DNA from: Sphaerosporella brunnea
Lineage: Eukaryota; Ascomycota; Pezizomycetes; Pezizales; Pyronemataceae
DNA length: 22,421 bases
Direction: 5' to 3'
NCBI GenBank assembly: GCA_008704415.1
Contig: VXIS01000518.1
Location: 1-22,421 of the forward strand
This document shows positions 8,901 through 18,146 of this stretch, one piece after another (the first letter of the stretch is position 1; each line of letters starts with the position of its first letter). Made by a program: the position numbers and the translations under genes. The notes under the pieces were generated by a model, which was given only the letters and a program-made list of their open reading frames with translations, did not search any database and was not told where the DNA came from.

Positions 8901-9076
8901 TCCGTCAATTGAGCATTGGGGAGCTGTCAAGCACCTCCTGCGATACCTCAACGGAACTCGCAATTTCGAGCTGGCGCTTCTCAGACAACAGTATCGCCAA
9001 GAGGGAATCATCGCGTATTCCGACGCCGATCATGCTGGAGATCAGGATGGAGCACGATCTACGTCTGGATGGCTGA
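5927..9076 (+). CDS. pol: Copia B pol: protease, integrase, reverse transcriptase (1049 aa)
   Basis: The ATG at 5927 is only the first Met after the gag stop; in an intact element this would be one gag-pol protein. Domains: aspartic protease DSGA at residues 75-78; integrase zinc site H222, H227, C258, C261; integrase catalytic triad D291 (HADLVGPF), D350 (RTDGGGEF) and E386 (NGIAERTN), with 35 residues between the last two; a Gln-rich linker near 540-570; RT from about 690, with LDVSTAYL, PGLKQSGRCW and the active site FVDDI near 860. A one-base deletion just before 8887 shifts the frame, so the last 60 or so residues, including DDMLAIRQLS onward, are out of frame. Codons 1 to about 986 are free of stops, so decay is recent or slight. 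Confidence 0.9.
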   Translation: MRNTDFLLMVSEYQPLRDFTDATENWGHAATPPGEDKVGIEQEMLLLTSDTAGNEDTFGRMTAKPHGKERIWVTDSGATNHVTGLDQRWVNYRAFRKGEHKVRFANDASVDAKGIGDIALLFPRSNLLPARVILRRVLYVPECGSNNLLSVYQLLLAGYKVDYNSLPCHPVTITEKATGAVVAHGAIRHKTFCIIAEDPETHDTLINAVYTSGREEAAMKWHNRLRHLAVAAVTKAVRSGAIAGIDVTDTRHHAECICDGCMRGKMTKTPYKADPQSLKRKAREGELVHADLVGPFRTASHAGMMYMLVVTDDHTRWSEVYFLRKKSDALGSLQEYCQAQECPVKAIRTDGGGEFNSRAMGEFLASQRIRHEITPPYSHQSNGIAERTNRGILDPTRAMMKHAELPDTFWAEVASTASYIRNRVPHAALTSKDGQIQTPYEMKFGKRPDVGHLRTVGCLAYAQIPAEVRDHKLSDRARKCIMLGYEGSDGHYRLYDVEGTKIVKSRDVKFDEKTLYKDLNTIRPTMTPSIMVNNESDDYGEDQLDQQQAMRQPEPQQQHSSRQPDLQQQLNLPATPVAKRQANRDNDEGGQEANQIPGEWIASPAPEAKSARNARLMKEVEVNGHLVKLHLGRTRGDARRIQQQPDNNEEIRTIYDDVLLATEGPKSYDEALAAPDTGEWMSALDSEQKSLKSHDVYTYVDTAPSGKRVVDAKWVMIVKERPDGTIEKYKVRLVARGFLQTPDEYGEITSPVVDAESIRMTLSFTATQDLEVAVLDVSTAYLGATLKEEVYLKLPKAKWVDDQLTRERPVVLLQKSVPGLKQSGRCWFNDVSQFIINQLHLGVSVSAPGLYYSDDVILNLFVDDILITAPNHQLELLCQEFRRRFQAKGGVATETTFTYVGLVIRRDREKRQIWISQEAYVTKVLARFGMENSARKLLPMQSNWKPHARKDEEEACDQGLYQQAIGSLLYAALGSRPDIAYTVGFLDDMLAIRQLSIGELSSTSCDTSTELAISSWRFSDNSIAKRESSRIPTPIMLEIRMEHDLRLDG

Positions 9077-9319
9077 TATTCTTGAATGGGGCGCTGATCA
9101 TCTGAAAGACGAAAAAGCAAGGATTGGTAGCCCATAGCACCATAGAGGCGAAACTCATCGGCATGGACAGTGCCTATAGACAAGCAAGCTGGCTTCGAGA
9201 CGTCGCTCACGAGATCGGCGGAGGAAACGCCAGTCAGACGATTACCCTGCGAGGTGACAACACAGCCGGTGAAAACACTCTCCGAAACGGATTTCCGAAC
9301 GCGACAAGACACCTACGAA
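8886..9319 (+). pseudogene. Copia B RNase H region, frameshifted and truncated
   Basis: In a different frame from the main pol reading, the sequence encodes the Ty1/copia RNase H: RYASDPS, HLLRYLNGTRN, YSDADHAGD, STSGWLIFLNG, then HSTIEAKLIGMDSAYRQASWL and RGDNTAGENTL. Asp residues in SDADHAGD and GDN match the expected active-site positions. A TGA at 9103-9105 stands where the family has Trp. The coding sequence stops at 9319 at the LTR-B edge. Confidence 0.85.
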
Positions 9320-10133
9320 TGTCACGGGTATGGTCACGTGACATGTACTCTAAGTAGTCAGCTAGGGGAATAGAATAGGGTCTGCATAGTGATCGCCTCG
9401 AGGGCACGTGATAGCCGGGTGGCTCCGGATCATAGTAGCTAGCTTGAGTGACGCTATGGAAGAACTCGGAGATCGGGTGCCTCAGGTAGGACGCTACCTG
9501 GGAAGAGCATCCGGTTCGGAGATAACAATAGTATAGGTTATTGTTAGAGCTCTTCCGAGATATCTTCGTTGACCTGCCTGTTCCAGGAACTAGCCTGACG
9601 ATCGGAGGGGTCAGGAGTGATCAACCGGAAGGCATAGAGCCGAAAAAGGGAAGAATCACTCGACCTAGAACCTCCATAGTAAGTGTGGTTGTTGCGTAGG
9701 GCATGCGACGCAGAAGATCGGGAGATGGAGCCAATAGGGCTGAGCATCTTCCTGCAACACGAGAATACAACGCTTACGGAGTGGGGTATCCGGGTGCGAC
9801 CCATGTCTATGACTCATGATTTGGAATCAAAGAAGTGAGTCATAGGAAGGTGGGGCGATCTCTGTGCGCGCCTCGCCGCCCGCAGTCGTAGAGACTGTCG
9901 GAAAGCCAGCAAGGAGTAAAGGCTGAGTATTACTCAGGGAGACGGTAGTCTCTGGAGTGGCGTTCTACTATAAGTAGGATTGCTTCCGCCGAGAGAACCC
10001 CTTTATCTTCAGCAACAAGAACCATTAGTGTCCACCCGAGAGGATAGCCCTTAAAATTCTATTGTTTAGGATTTAGTTTCTTAAGGCCCTGAGTTCAATT
10101 CCACGACACTCTGGTAGACAGAGCCTCGTTACA
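9320..10133 (+). repeat. LTR-B, left copy (814 bp)
   Basis: Termini are TGTCACGGG and CTCGTTACA (TGT...ACA). It is collinear with 12237-13047 and, over its first 231 bp, with 4237-4467. It contains the palindrome GTCACGTGAC at 9333-9342, a second CACGTG in GGGCACGTGATAG, and a TATA-like CTATAAGTAG near 9969. It interrupts copia B at its left edge. Confidence 0.92.
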
Positions 10134-10197
10134 CTTTTCAGGGCTCAGTTACTTTCTGAGGCTTTTGAGGTTGACGAAAAATTTCGTCGAGAGCGTG

Positions 10198-10231
10198 TAA
10201 TCTTAACTCGGTGGCTTCAGCCTTAAGATTA
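10198..10231. repeat. Perfect 9-bp inverted repeat, 16-bp loop
   Basis: TAATCTTAA at 10198-10206 and TTAAGATTA at 10223-10231 could pair as a hairpin in RNA transcribed from LTR-B. Its place 65 bp downstream of the LTR fits a retroelement leader structure, but the role is not shown. Confidence 0.6.
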
Positions 10232-10675
10232 TAGTGTGAGCCTTTTCCTTATATCTTGAGTCAAGGCTGAGAGTGGGTTATCCTTTAGCTTAATAGAAGA
10301 GCCAAGAAGTCTCGATTATCACAATGTAATAATCTAAGGGGTTCTCTTTAATTTCTGAAAAGACAACAGAGGATCTGTGTCTTTGAGGAGGCTGGTTGCT
10401 TTTCGTTCGTCTTGGTTTTGAAGCTGATGATTCTGAAGATCTGGAGGAGTTGTGTGGGCAGGAACGGCCCTCGTTATGGTAGAACCCGCTCTTCTTTAAT
10501 CGTTGAGCGGAGGGTCAGTGGGAATCCCTTTGACCCTGAATAATAGTGGGGCAAATCCTATCGTCTGCTGAGGGTGTGCTTCGTACGTGGACAGAGAAAT
10601 CTTTCATGCATGGAGCACCCAATCTTTCCCGGCTCGTGAGGCTTTTTCTGCAATCAGTGCGTCGTCATATTTATA

Positions 10676-10830
10676 TTGCAGGACGCTGGCATGATTGTCA
10701 GCATGCCCTACGGCTTGCTTTGATTGTGCCCCCATGCGAGACTAGACTCTTGCACTCTGACGAGTTCAGCTTATTGTGCAGGATGCTGGCGTGATCAGCT
10801 TGCTCTCAGGCCTGCTTGGATTACGCCCCT
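10676..10830 (+). repeat. Diverged direct duplication, spacing about 101 bp
   Basis: The stretch with GCAGGACGCTGGCATGAT at 10679 is echoed at 10780 by GCAGGATGCTGGCGTGAT, each followed by a related GCTTG(C)TTTGATT/GCTTGGATTACG part. A fainter echo, GCAGACGCTGGCACCAAT, lies near 10889. The similarity is partial and read by eye. Confidence 0.4.
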
Positions 10831-11362
10831 TGCTTCAGCTGAACTTGCAGTATACCATTAGCAGATGAGGTATTATCAGACTCTGCGGCAGACGCTGGCA
10901 CCAATGACTGGTCATATCAATATCGATGTGGGGGTTCTCCTGTCGTATCATACCGCCGAAGCACGCCATATGACAAACAACACCCACACCGGTGACTAGA
11001 CTCTGCATATTGGACTCCACCTTTGTCTGCTGGTCTTTCCCCTCATTCTACCAGCTGATTGACTCCGATGCCTTGCAGGTTGTCCTCGTATCCGGCAGCT
11101 CCGTTGGTACGATGGATGGTATGGCGGCTTGCTTCATAAAGAGGCTCGTCGCTCCCCTTGCTCTTTTCTCCTCCATCCTTTCTACAACCTCTCTACTCCT
11201 GGGACACCGAACGGATCCTCATTACCAACGCACCATACCGACTTGAGCACCTAACTGTAGGCACACGGCGGGAGGCACCCCCAGCGATACTACTCTTGCA
11301 ACATCCTAACCAGTCGTTTGTCGGTAACGGGACCAAGCCATCTTGCTTGGTACTAACGTATT

Positions 11363-11417
11363 GTAAGTATCCCTTTCGAGTGTCCCTTCGATCTTCTTTG
11401 GCTAACAGTATTCCTAG
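11363..11417 (+). other. Candidate fungal spliceosomal intron (55 nt)
   Basis: GTAAGTAT at 11363, branch-site-like GCTAAC at 11401-11406 and TTCCTAG ending at 11417 have the spacing and length of a typical fungal intron. Removing it joins an open stretch (about 11140-11362) to 11418-11497 in frame. However, no in-frame ATG opens that stretch, and the ATG-led, signal-peptide-like MAACFIKRL at about 11119 is in another frame. It may be a broken host gene fragment or chance. Confidence 0.3.
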
Positions 11418-11725
11418 CTTCTTGGATCGCGACCCTCGTGAGGTCCTTGGCGCTTAACGCGCTTAGTCTTCGGATCCTGCAACCGTCGACTCCGTAGTGC
11501 CCCTCATTATAATTGGTTGGGCGTCCCGTGGTACATGCGGCACTTGGACTGGTCAGCGTCCGGGCACGAGGAGCGGCCGGGCAGTATTGGAACATTGTCC
11601 TGACTTCTCGGATGCTGATGACTCCGGGGGCGGTTCGGGGGGCGGCCATATAGGCCTACTGACTGATCTTGGATGTTGATACTATTCAATGATTATAAAC
11701 GTACCATTCTTATACCAAAATCCCA

Positions 11726-12159
11726 TTGTCATAGTTTAGGGTGTGACACCCTCAAAGAAGCTTGATCACAAAAAGATCGGGCCGTTCCCAATCATAAAGT
11801 TAATAGGGAGACGAGCGGTGAAAGTCTGGTTGCCTCCAGCTATGGAGATGTATCCAGTCTATCATGTGTCCTTGGTAGAGCCATACAGGCAGTCAAAGCT
11901 TCCTGGAAGATACTGAAGTCCACCTCCTCCCAAAGAGATAGATGGAAAGCAGTACTGGGTTGTCGACAAGATCGCCAAAAGCAGACTCAACCGGCAGAAG
12001 AAAAGGGTTGAGTACTTGGTTTTCTGGAAAGGCTATCCTCCAGGGGAAGCCACGTGGGAACCATGGGAGCACTTAGAAAGTGACGATACTGTCAGCTGTA
12101 TGCTCAAAGAATTCCATGAAAGATATCGCCGACAGGCGAGGGATAGTAGAATGAAATGA
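11726..12159 (+). pseudogene. Ty3/gypsy integrase C-terminus with chromodomain
   Basis: This is the last part of a chromovirus pol. From about 11747 it reads PSKKLDHKKIGPFPI and VWLPPAMEMYPVYHVSLVEPY, the GPY/F-type integrase tail. After an in-frame TGA at 11914-11916 the same frame continues with a chromodomain: QYWVVDKIA, VEYLVFWKGYP and ATWEPWEHL, ending TGA at 12157-12159. Chromodomains direct integration to marked chromatin in known chromoviruses. The upstream integrase core is absent, so this is a remnant. The polypurine tract and LTR follow as expected. Confidence 0.9.
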
Positions 12160-12223
12160 AGGATTTCCTTGGTTAGATTCCTTATCCTTAAATAAAAGTT
12201 AGCATCTGGGGACGAGCTTAGTT

Positions 12224-12233
12224 AGGAGGGGAG
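12224..12233 (+). promoter_or_regulatory. Polypurine tract
   Basis: AGGAGGGGAG lies 3 bp upstream of the LTR start at 12237. This is the expected place and composition for the plus-strand DNA primer of an LTR element, and it marks the following LTR as a 3' LTR. Confidence 0.8.
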
Positions 12234-12236
12234 TAA

Positions 12237-13047
12237 TGTCACGGGTATGGTCACGTCACATGTGCTCCAAGAAGTCAGCTAGGGAATAGAAGAAAGTCTG
12301 TATAGTGATCACCTCGAGGGCACGTGATAGCTGGGTGGCTCCGGATCATAGTAGCTAGCTTGAGTGACGCTATGCAAGAACTCGGAGATCGGGTGCCTCA
12401 GGTAGGACGCTACCTAAGAAGAGAACTCGTCCCGGAGATAACAATAGTATAGGCGGTTGTTAGAGCTCTTCCGAGATATCTTTGTTGACCTGCCTGTTCC
12501 ATGAACTAGCATTACGATTAGAGGGTTCAGGAGTGATCAACCGGAAGGCGTAGAGCCGAAAAAGGGAAGATTCACTCGACCTAGAACCTCCATAGTAAGT
12601 TTGGTTGTTGCGTAGGGCATGCGACGCAGAAGATTGGGAGATGGAGCCAATGGGGCTGAGCATCTTCCTGCAACACGAGAATATGACGCTTGCAGAGCGG
12701 GCTATTCAGGGTTCGGCCCATATCCCTGACTCATGATTTGAAATCAAAAAGTGAGTCATAGGAAGGTGGGGCGATTTCTGTGCACGCCTTGACGCCCGCA
12801 GTCGTAGAGACTGTTTGAAAGCCAGCAAGCAGTGAAGGCTGAATACTACTCAGAGAGACGGTAGTCTCTGGAGCGGCTTTCTACTATAAGTAGGACTGCT
12901 TCAGCCCAGAGAACCCCTTTATCTTCAGCAACAAGAACCATAAGTGTCCACCCAACAAGATAGTCCTTAAAATTCTATTGATTAGGATTTAGCTTTAAGG
13001 TCCAAAGTTCAATTCCACCACACTCTGGTAGACAGATCCTCGTTACA
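12237..13047 (+). repeat. LTR-B, right copy, 3' LTR (811 bp)
   Basis: Starts TGTCACGGGTATGG and ends CTCGTTACA. It is collinear with 9320-10133. The first palindrome is mutated to GTCACGTCAC; the later CACGTG is kept. It follows a polypurine tract. Confidence 0.92.
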
Positions 13048-13070
13048 ATTCAATTCCCTAGCTGACTACT
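13048..13070 (-). repeat. Scrap of inverted LTR-B
   Basis: Twenty-two of 23 bases match the reverse complement of LTR-B positions 4270-4292 (CTAGCTGACTACT core). It sits exactly between the end of the forward LTR-B and the LTR-C fragment and marks a rearranged junction. Confidence 0.75.
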
Positions 13071-13077
13071 AGAAGTC

Positions 13078-13625
13078 TGTAAAACCACTAGGTTCACTAA
13101 ACCGCGTATAAGGAAGATAGGCCTAACAATAATTCTTTCCTAAGGAAAAGACACTTATTGAGCGAAAAGCTTTCAGATATGTGATCGGCAAAGATTCCCT
13201 AATGGGACGATCATATTCATCTCAAATGGAAAATAAAATAAGGATTTGAAACAAATATAGATTGTATAAACGACAATATTGTTAAGGCTGAACCTCACAA
13301 TATCCTAACGATGATGTCTGGTAACTCTGGTGGTCTCTCAACTCAAGGAGAATCTCTCGGGTTATATAATGACAGATTCGGCCCTGAGCCTCAAAGTTGA
13401 TTTCCAATCCTTGGACGAACGATTGCCCTGATTGCCATGTAAGCGTACCAAGCTTCTTTCACTAGCCCTCCGACTTGGACACCTATAACATGATTGAACG
13501 CATAAGCTTTAATGCCTAGAATGCAGTGTTGAACTGCTGCAGTATCTATGACGTGATGACCAATTGCAGAAGTGACTTTGGTACTTATCAAATCTTGTCA
13601 CAGGTGTTCCCCTCATATACCCACC
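13078..13625 (-). repeat. Truncated LTR-C, inverted
   Basis: On the minus strand this matches LTR-C from about position 440 to its end, finishing at the terminus (forward TGTAAAACCACTAGG at 13078). It is more diverged than the other two copies and lacks about 20-30 bp near 13470. Its broken edge is fused to gypsy D integrase sequence at 13626. Confidence 0.88.
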
Positions 13626-14450
13626 CTGTCTGTCTGTATTGTCCTGGTACTTGATCTGAGCTCGCAAGAGCTCTGTGCGTAAATGCGTCTTTATTTCTGC
13701 CAGGGTGCTGGCTGTGGTCAAAGTTCTTTTGTTATCAACGTGGTTGGCAGCCGTGGGGGACAAGTTAAGCTGACAGCGTGCGTCAAATCCTCTACTGGCG
13801 AAGAATGGTGACGACCCATACACTTTTAATGTGTGCTTGTTTGTCGCGAATGCTGCCAATGGTAGCCATTCAGCCCAGTCATCCTGAATGCAGTTAACAT
13901 GTGCTCGCAGATACTGCTTCATAATGGCATTGATTTGCTCCGTTTGGCCATCACTTTGGGGATGGAATGCCGGTTAAAGCCAACGCTCAATGCCAAGTCT
14001 CCCACAGAGTCTTTCTCAAAACTTCAATGCAAATTGGTGTCTTCGATCCAAAACTATAGGCAGCGTTAAGCTGTGGAGTATGAATATCTGCTCAATAAAG
14101 AGGTCAGTCAATCCTGCTGCCTTGATGTTGGTCCTGCAAGAAATATGGAGATGTTCCTTTGTGAGGCGGTCCACTACAACCCAGATGGCGTCAAAACTGT
14201 GTGACCACGCGAGTCCGGTAACGAAATCCATTGATATATCTTGCCAAGGGCGGTCTGGGATCGGAAGGGGCCATAGGATGCTGTAGGGTGCGTGTTGACT
14301 GGTCCGCAATCGTTGACAAGTATGGCAGTTCCGCACATATTGCTGTACATCTTGTCGCATTTTTGGCCAGTAGTAGGAGCGACAAATCAATTAGAGGGTC
14401 TTCGATCTCCCTGAGTGACCTGCAACTGGGGTGTCATGGTGTTTATGCAT
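13626..14450 (-). pseudogene. Gypsy D integrase, broken
   Basis: Ty3/gypsy integrase, which would insert the element DNA into the genome. Read right to left: HHCC zinc-binding residues in HDTPVAGH and CHTC, then core catalytic residues in ISMDFVTGL, IVLDRRHQF and PQSDGQTEQIN (Asp, Asp, Glu all kept). The tail WLPLAAFATN and RAQIKYQDNTDRQ follows before the reading runs into LTR-C at 13625. The GPY/F tail and anything after it are lost. A stop near 14391 and a frame change near 13960 break it. Confidence 0.88.
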
Positions 14451-16260
14451 TAAGTATAACCTTAGGGGTTCATATTCGGGTACGTAAAGCCTGCTTCTGT
14501 AGGTGAGGCAGTCTTCTTCTTGAGCACATTCTGCCAGTGTGATCTGACGACTGTGACGGACACCTTCTCGTAGCATGCAAAGGACGTTGGACAGAAACGG
14601 GTCTGCATCGTAGGCTTCACGGAAAAGGCGTGCAAGCATTACTGCTTCGTCAGCCAGAGGCTGCGGAACGTCATAAGGAATCAATTGTGGTGGTATTGTT
14701 GGTCTGTCAGCGGCAAGGTGGAGGATTGTATGGGGCTTTATGATTACGGAAAAATTTTCAGTTGTGCGTTCATCCTCCTCGTGAGGCAGATCTCTGGATC
14801 TGCGTGTCAGTGAGTTGGGCTTTCCACCTGCCTTTCCAGGCCAGTAAACAATCTTGCAGTGAAATGGCGATAAAAACTGGAACCATCGGGCTTGACGTGG
14901 ATTCAAAAGCATTGTAGTGTTCAAGTATTTCAGGTTTTTGTCATCGGTAAGCACTTGGATCGGATTTTCCACAGATTCCAGCTCCAGTTACCATTTCTCA
15001 AAGGCTCGAACGATAGCCATCAATTCTTTATCGTACATCTCGTAATTACATTCTGCGTGCAAGTACTTTTTGGAACAATACGCATCAGGGTGAAGTATAC
15101 CATCATCGTTGTGCTGGGATTGGATGCCGGTGGAAACGTTGTCAGAAGCGTCTGTTTCCACCACAACGTCGCCCTCATGATTGAAATGTGGAATAATCGG
15201 GGCCGTGGTCAAGCTTGCTTTCAGCTGGTGAAAGGCATCCTGTTCGGTCTTGGTCCATTGAAAAGGTACATCTTTTTGGGTGAGGCGTGTAAGCGACCGG
15301 GTGATTTGCAAATACAAGCATATGAACCGATGTTAGAAATTGGCAAACTTAAGGAAAGATCTACCATCTTTCAGCTTCTCCAGGGTTGGCCAATCTTTAA
15401 CTGTTTCCACCTTGGCAGGGTCCATGTTTCTAACATCAACACTGATGATGAGTCACAGATACTTGACTTGTCGTTGGTGGAACTCACATTTTTCCGGTTT
15501 TAGGTGGAAACCTGCTTTTGAGAGCTGGCGTAGGACTTATTAGATATGGAATTGGTGCTCTTCCAGGGTGTTGAAGTATATCAGGATGTAATCTAGATAT
15601 GCAGTTGCAAAACGATCCAGGAAGGGTACAAGTGTATCGTTGATAAAACCTTGAAAGTCAGCTAGGGCATTGGAGAGCACAAACGGCATTACAAGGGATT
15701 CAAAGAGTCCGTAACCCGTCTCAAAAGGCAGTTTTCCATTCTTCACCTTCTTTCATCCCAATCAAATTGTATGCCCCACGGACATCTAACTTGCTAAACT
15801 ATTTTGCTCTGGAAAGTGTCATTAGCGTCTCTCGTATCAGTGTGAGTGGGTGTATGATTTTGATTGTTCCTTCGTTGAGTTCTCAAAAATCGACAACCAG
15901 GCGTAAAGATGCATCCCCCTTCTGAACAAAATTGATGGGGGCTCCTGCAGACAAAGAAGAGGCCCTAATCATTCCTTTCGACAGGTTATCTTCCAACCAT
16001 GCTTTTATGGCTTCCAGTTCAGGGCGAGACAGCGAGTAAAGCTGACCAAAAGGGGGTTCAAATCCTTCCTTGATCGGTATCTTGTCGTTGTAAGGTTGGT
16101 GAGTAGGTAGGCGCTTAGCTGCAGCTTCTGAGAATACGGGGAGGAACTCGTGGTACGGCTCCAGGAACAGCAACTTGAGGTCTCCTTCATCGATAGTTTT
16201 GCGCTTCAAGGTCCTATCAATTTCGTATAGGGACAAGAAGAAGAGCTGGAGCTAACCATA
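14451..16260 (-). pseudogene. Gypsy D reverse transcriptase and RNase H, broken
   Basis: RT landmarks from about 16236: LPTHQPYNDKIPI, EGFEPPFGQLYSLSRPEL, GAPINFVQKGDASLRLVVDF, then KLDVRGAYNL near 15780, [11 protein letters not shown], and the active site reading YLDYILIY at about 15600-15577, where the second Asp of YLDD is Tyr. RNase H follows with VVETDASDN, YEMYDKELMAIV and QVLTDDKNLKYL. Several stops and frame changes (for example near 15883, 15746-15750, 15540 and 14985) separate the pieces. Domain order after protease and before integrase is that of Ty3/gypsy. Confidence 0.88.
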
Positions 16261-16399
16261 ACGTTGTTTCTTGTTTTTGACGAGACGTTTGAATGGAATA
16301 GCCAAGATCATTGAGATCTACAAGGGAGGCAGGCGGGTTTATTCCTTTGACCTTCATTGGGTTATGTGGTGACGTGAGGCGATGTGGATTTGAGTAGGC

Positions 16400-16810
16400 G
16401 GCAGAGCGCAGGGAGTCGAAGGAGAGGTCATTGAAAGAAAAGCGAAAACTCAACTAGGTAATGCCAAGAACAAGGGGGTAATGACCAAGTTTAGTGACAA
16501 AGGCGGGTAACATCTCATGGTGGCCTCCGATTGACACTTCCACGTTGACCATGTGGGTAATTACTCCAGATGAAATCAGTCTTCTGTCGATAACTTCGAT
16601 AGTGCGAGGGATACGTAGTGCATACTGGGGGAAATGGTGTTGGCGGGCAGATTTATCGTTGATAAAAGTAAACCCGGTAGCTCCACAGTCAATCAGTGTA
16701 TGAGTTGGAACTTTGTTGTTACCTTTGAAAATGTAACACGTAACTACGAGGTGGTTTCCATACATTGATTCGTCTCCTATACAATGATCTCGAAGAGCTA
16801 CCAAAGACAA
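16400..16810 (-). pseudogene. Gypsy D protease
   Basis: Retropepsin-type aspartic protease, which would cut the gag-pol polyprotein. It shows THTLIDCGATGFTFI, with DCGA in place of the usual DSGA or DTGA, then GHHEMLPAFVTKLGHYPLVLGI, a conserved block in fungal gypsy proteases. A stop follows at about 16454, just where the family normally continues into a linker to RT. Gag lies directly upstream. Confidence 0.85.
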
Positions 16811-16849
16811 GAAAAGGTCGGCTGAAGTCCCCTTCTTTCAAGAAAAAGA

Positions 16850-18146
16850 CGACAACGAAGAAGATGCGGAATGTCCCATGACGGTGCCAACCTGGCAGCA
16901 TGAGACAACTAGTTTTCCGATGGCTTGAAACCAGGCGCAGCGGCTGTCATGGAAGCTTCTGCAGTACGGAGACGATAAGCATCGGCGTCTATGCAACGGG
17001 GGCAGTCCAGGCAGAAGTGCTGCTCGGATCCACGATACGTGCACTGTCCCTTTGCCAACCATTCTTCTTTGATTGTCTTGCGCTCTGTGTCACGTTGAGC
17101 AGACAAAATTTCCATCGGTCCAGGCCACAGTTTCCACTATTGCAGTTAGTGGGATGATTGGCCACGAAAGTCGGGGCACCAGTAGCAGGGGTGGTGGTCT
17201 GAGACGCTGGACAAACGGTGTTGCGCTGCGGCACGGTAGTAACGCGGAGGGACAGAAAGTCGGGGCCTTGCGTTCCTCGGCTCAGGCACGCATTGGGTTG
17301 TCAATCTCCTTGCAGAGGGTAACGAAGGCCGCATGAATGTTGTCAGTGGCTTTAAAGTAGAGAACGGCGTCTTTCATCTCTTCTGATAGCCCTTCATGAA
17401 GCTGATCGATCCTTTTGAACTATTTCATTGGAGTTAAAGTTACCCATCAGGCAACGAAATTCGGCCAGGTAGGTGGAAAAGGGCTGGTTCTTATGTCGCA
17501 GACGGCGAATCTCAGGTACGGAGGTGCGAGAGCGGTTGGGGTTGATGTAAGCTTGGCGAAGGATTGTCAGGAGGTCGTTGAGCGATGTGAACGTAATAAC
17601 TCTGTTGTCTTCGTTAACGTAGCAATGGATATGGGTGAGAGCTGCTCCTGCAAGTCTGTTGAAGGCATATTGGAGACAAGTTTGCTCAGAAGGGTATCAA
17701 TTAGGCTGATCTGCGAGCTTGTTACTGCCTTGTAAGATCCAGGTTCTCAATTCTTCAGGTTTGCCGCTATCAAGGATAGGTGCGTCCGGAAATCCATCCG
17801 GTCCACCACCACCTTCCTAGTTCTCGCAAGCCTGAGCATTCGCAATTGTCAAGGCCTGCGTTAACTATGCTGTATCTGTCTGAAGCTGTTGTTGAGATTC
17901 GGCACAGTTGAGGCGAGCTGCACTTCGTTCGACCTCAGCTGTGCGAAGTTTGGCCCAGGTCTCACCTAATTCCTCCTGAAGATTGGACGGTGATTTGCAG
18001 GTAAGGAGTTGTTGGGCGATATGAAGAAAGTCGAGTAATTGTTGGTCGCGTTCTGCTTGTGGAGCGCCTTGCGGAAGTGCTTGAGCACCCGCTTCAATGA
18101 CTGTGCAGAGTGCGACAGGAACAAGGAGGGCACGATGGGTAGCCAT
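16850..18146 (-). pseudogene. Gypsy D gag, broken
   Basis: Starts at ATG 18146 (MATHRALLVP). A Gln/Glu-rich helical stretch is followed by the retrotransposon gag domain at about 17760-17330: PDAPILDSGKPEELRTWIL, LQYAFNRLAGAALTHI, TSLNDLLTILRQAY, FSTYLAEFRCLMG, then after a one-base frame change LHEGLSEEMKDAVLYF and AAFVTLCKEIDN. The nucleocapsid knuckle near 17050 reads CTYRGSEQHFCLDC: the second Cys of CX2CX4HX4C is Arg. Stops occur at about 17870, 17820 and 17675. This would be the particle protein; it is not functional. Confidence 0.85.

Larger units (their letters stand above)
4468..9319 (+). mobile_element. Ty1/copia retrotransposon 'copia B', 3' truncated
   Basis: It has the 5' LTR 4468-4678, primer binding site, leader, gag 4997-5917 and pol from 5918 on, in the order protease-integrase-RT-RNase H. 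Gag and pol share one frame separated by a single TAG. The element ends abruptly at 9319 inside the RNase H coding region where LTR-B begins, so the end of pol, the polypurine tract and the 3' LTR are missing. It is the best preserved element in the window but cannot be autonomous as found. Confidence 0.93.
10134..11749. other. Unassigned 1.6-kb segment between LTR-B and the chromodomain tail
   Basis: I recognise no retroelement protein in any frame here. The first 100 bp hold a perfect 9-bp inverted repeat, TAATCTTAA/TTAAGATTA (10198-10206, 10223-10231), consistent with an element leader. About 10676-10830 holds a diverged direct duplication. About 11105-11497 holds short open stretches and an intron-like signature at 11363-11417. 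An 82-codon open stretch at 10546-10794 has no recognised motif. It could be a scrambled gypsy leader/gag, captured host DNA, or both. Confidence 0.5.
9320..13047 (+). mobile_element. Ty3/gypsy chromovirus remnant bounded by LTR-B copies
   Basis: Two LTR-B copies in direct orientation (9320-10133, 12237-13047) bound an internal region of about 2.1 kb. Its right end is a proper element end: integrase C-terminus, chromodomain, polypurine tract, LTR. No gag, protease, RT or integrase core is seen between. No 5-bp duplication flanks the pair (ACGAA versus ATTCA), and the LTRs differ by very roughly 8% in the first 240 bp. It may be one old internally deleted element or parts of two. Confidence 0.7.

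Noticed and set aside
9544..9804. Antisense open frame conserved in both LTR-B copies (also 12460-12663)
   Set aside because: Of about 13 base differences between the copies, seven change the residue, so there is no sign of protein-level constraint; it follows from LTR homology.
14892..15503. 203-codon plus-strand open frame
   Set aside because: It lies opposite the gypsy D RNase H/RT coding sequence, which has clear family motifs on the minus strand.
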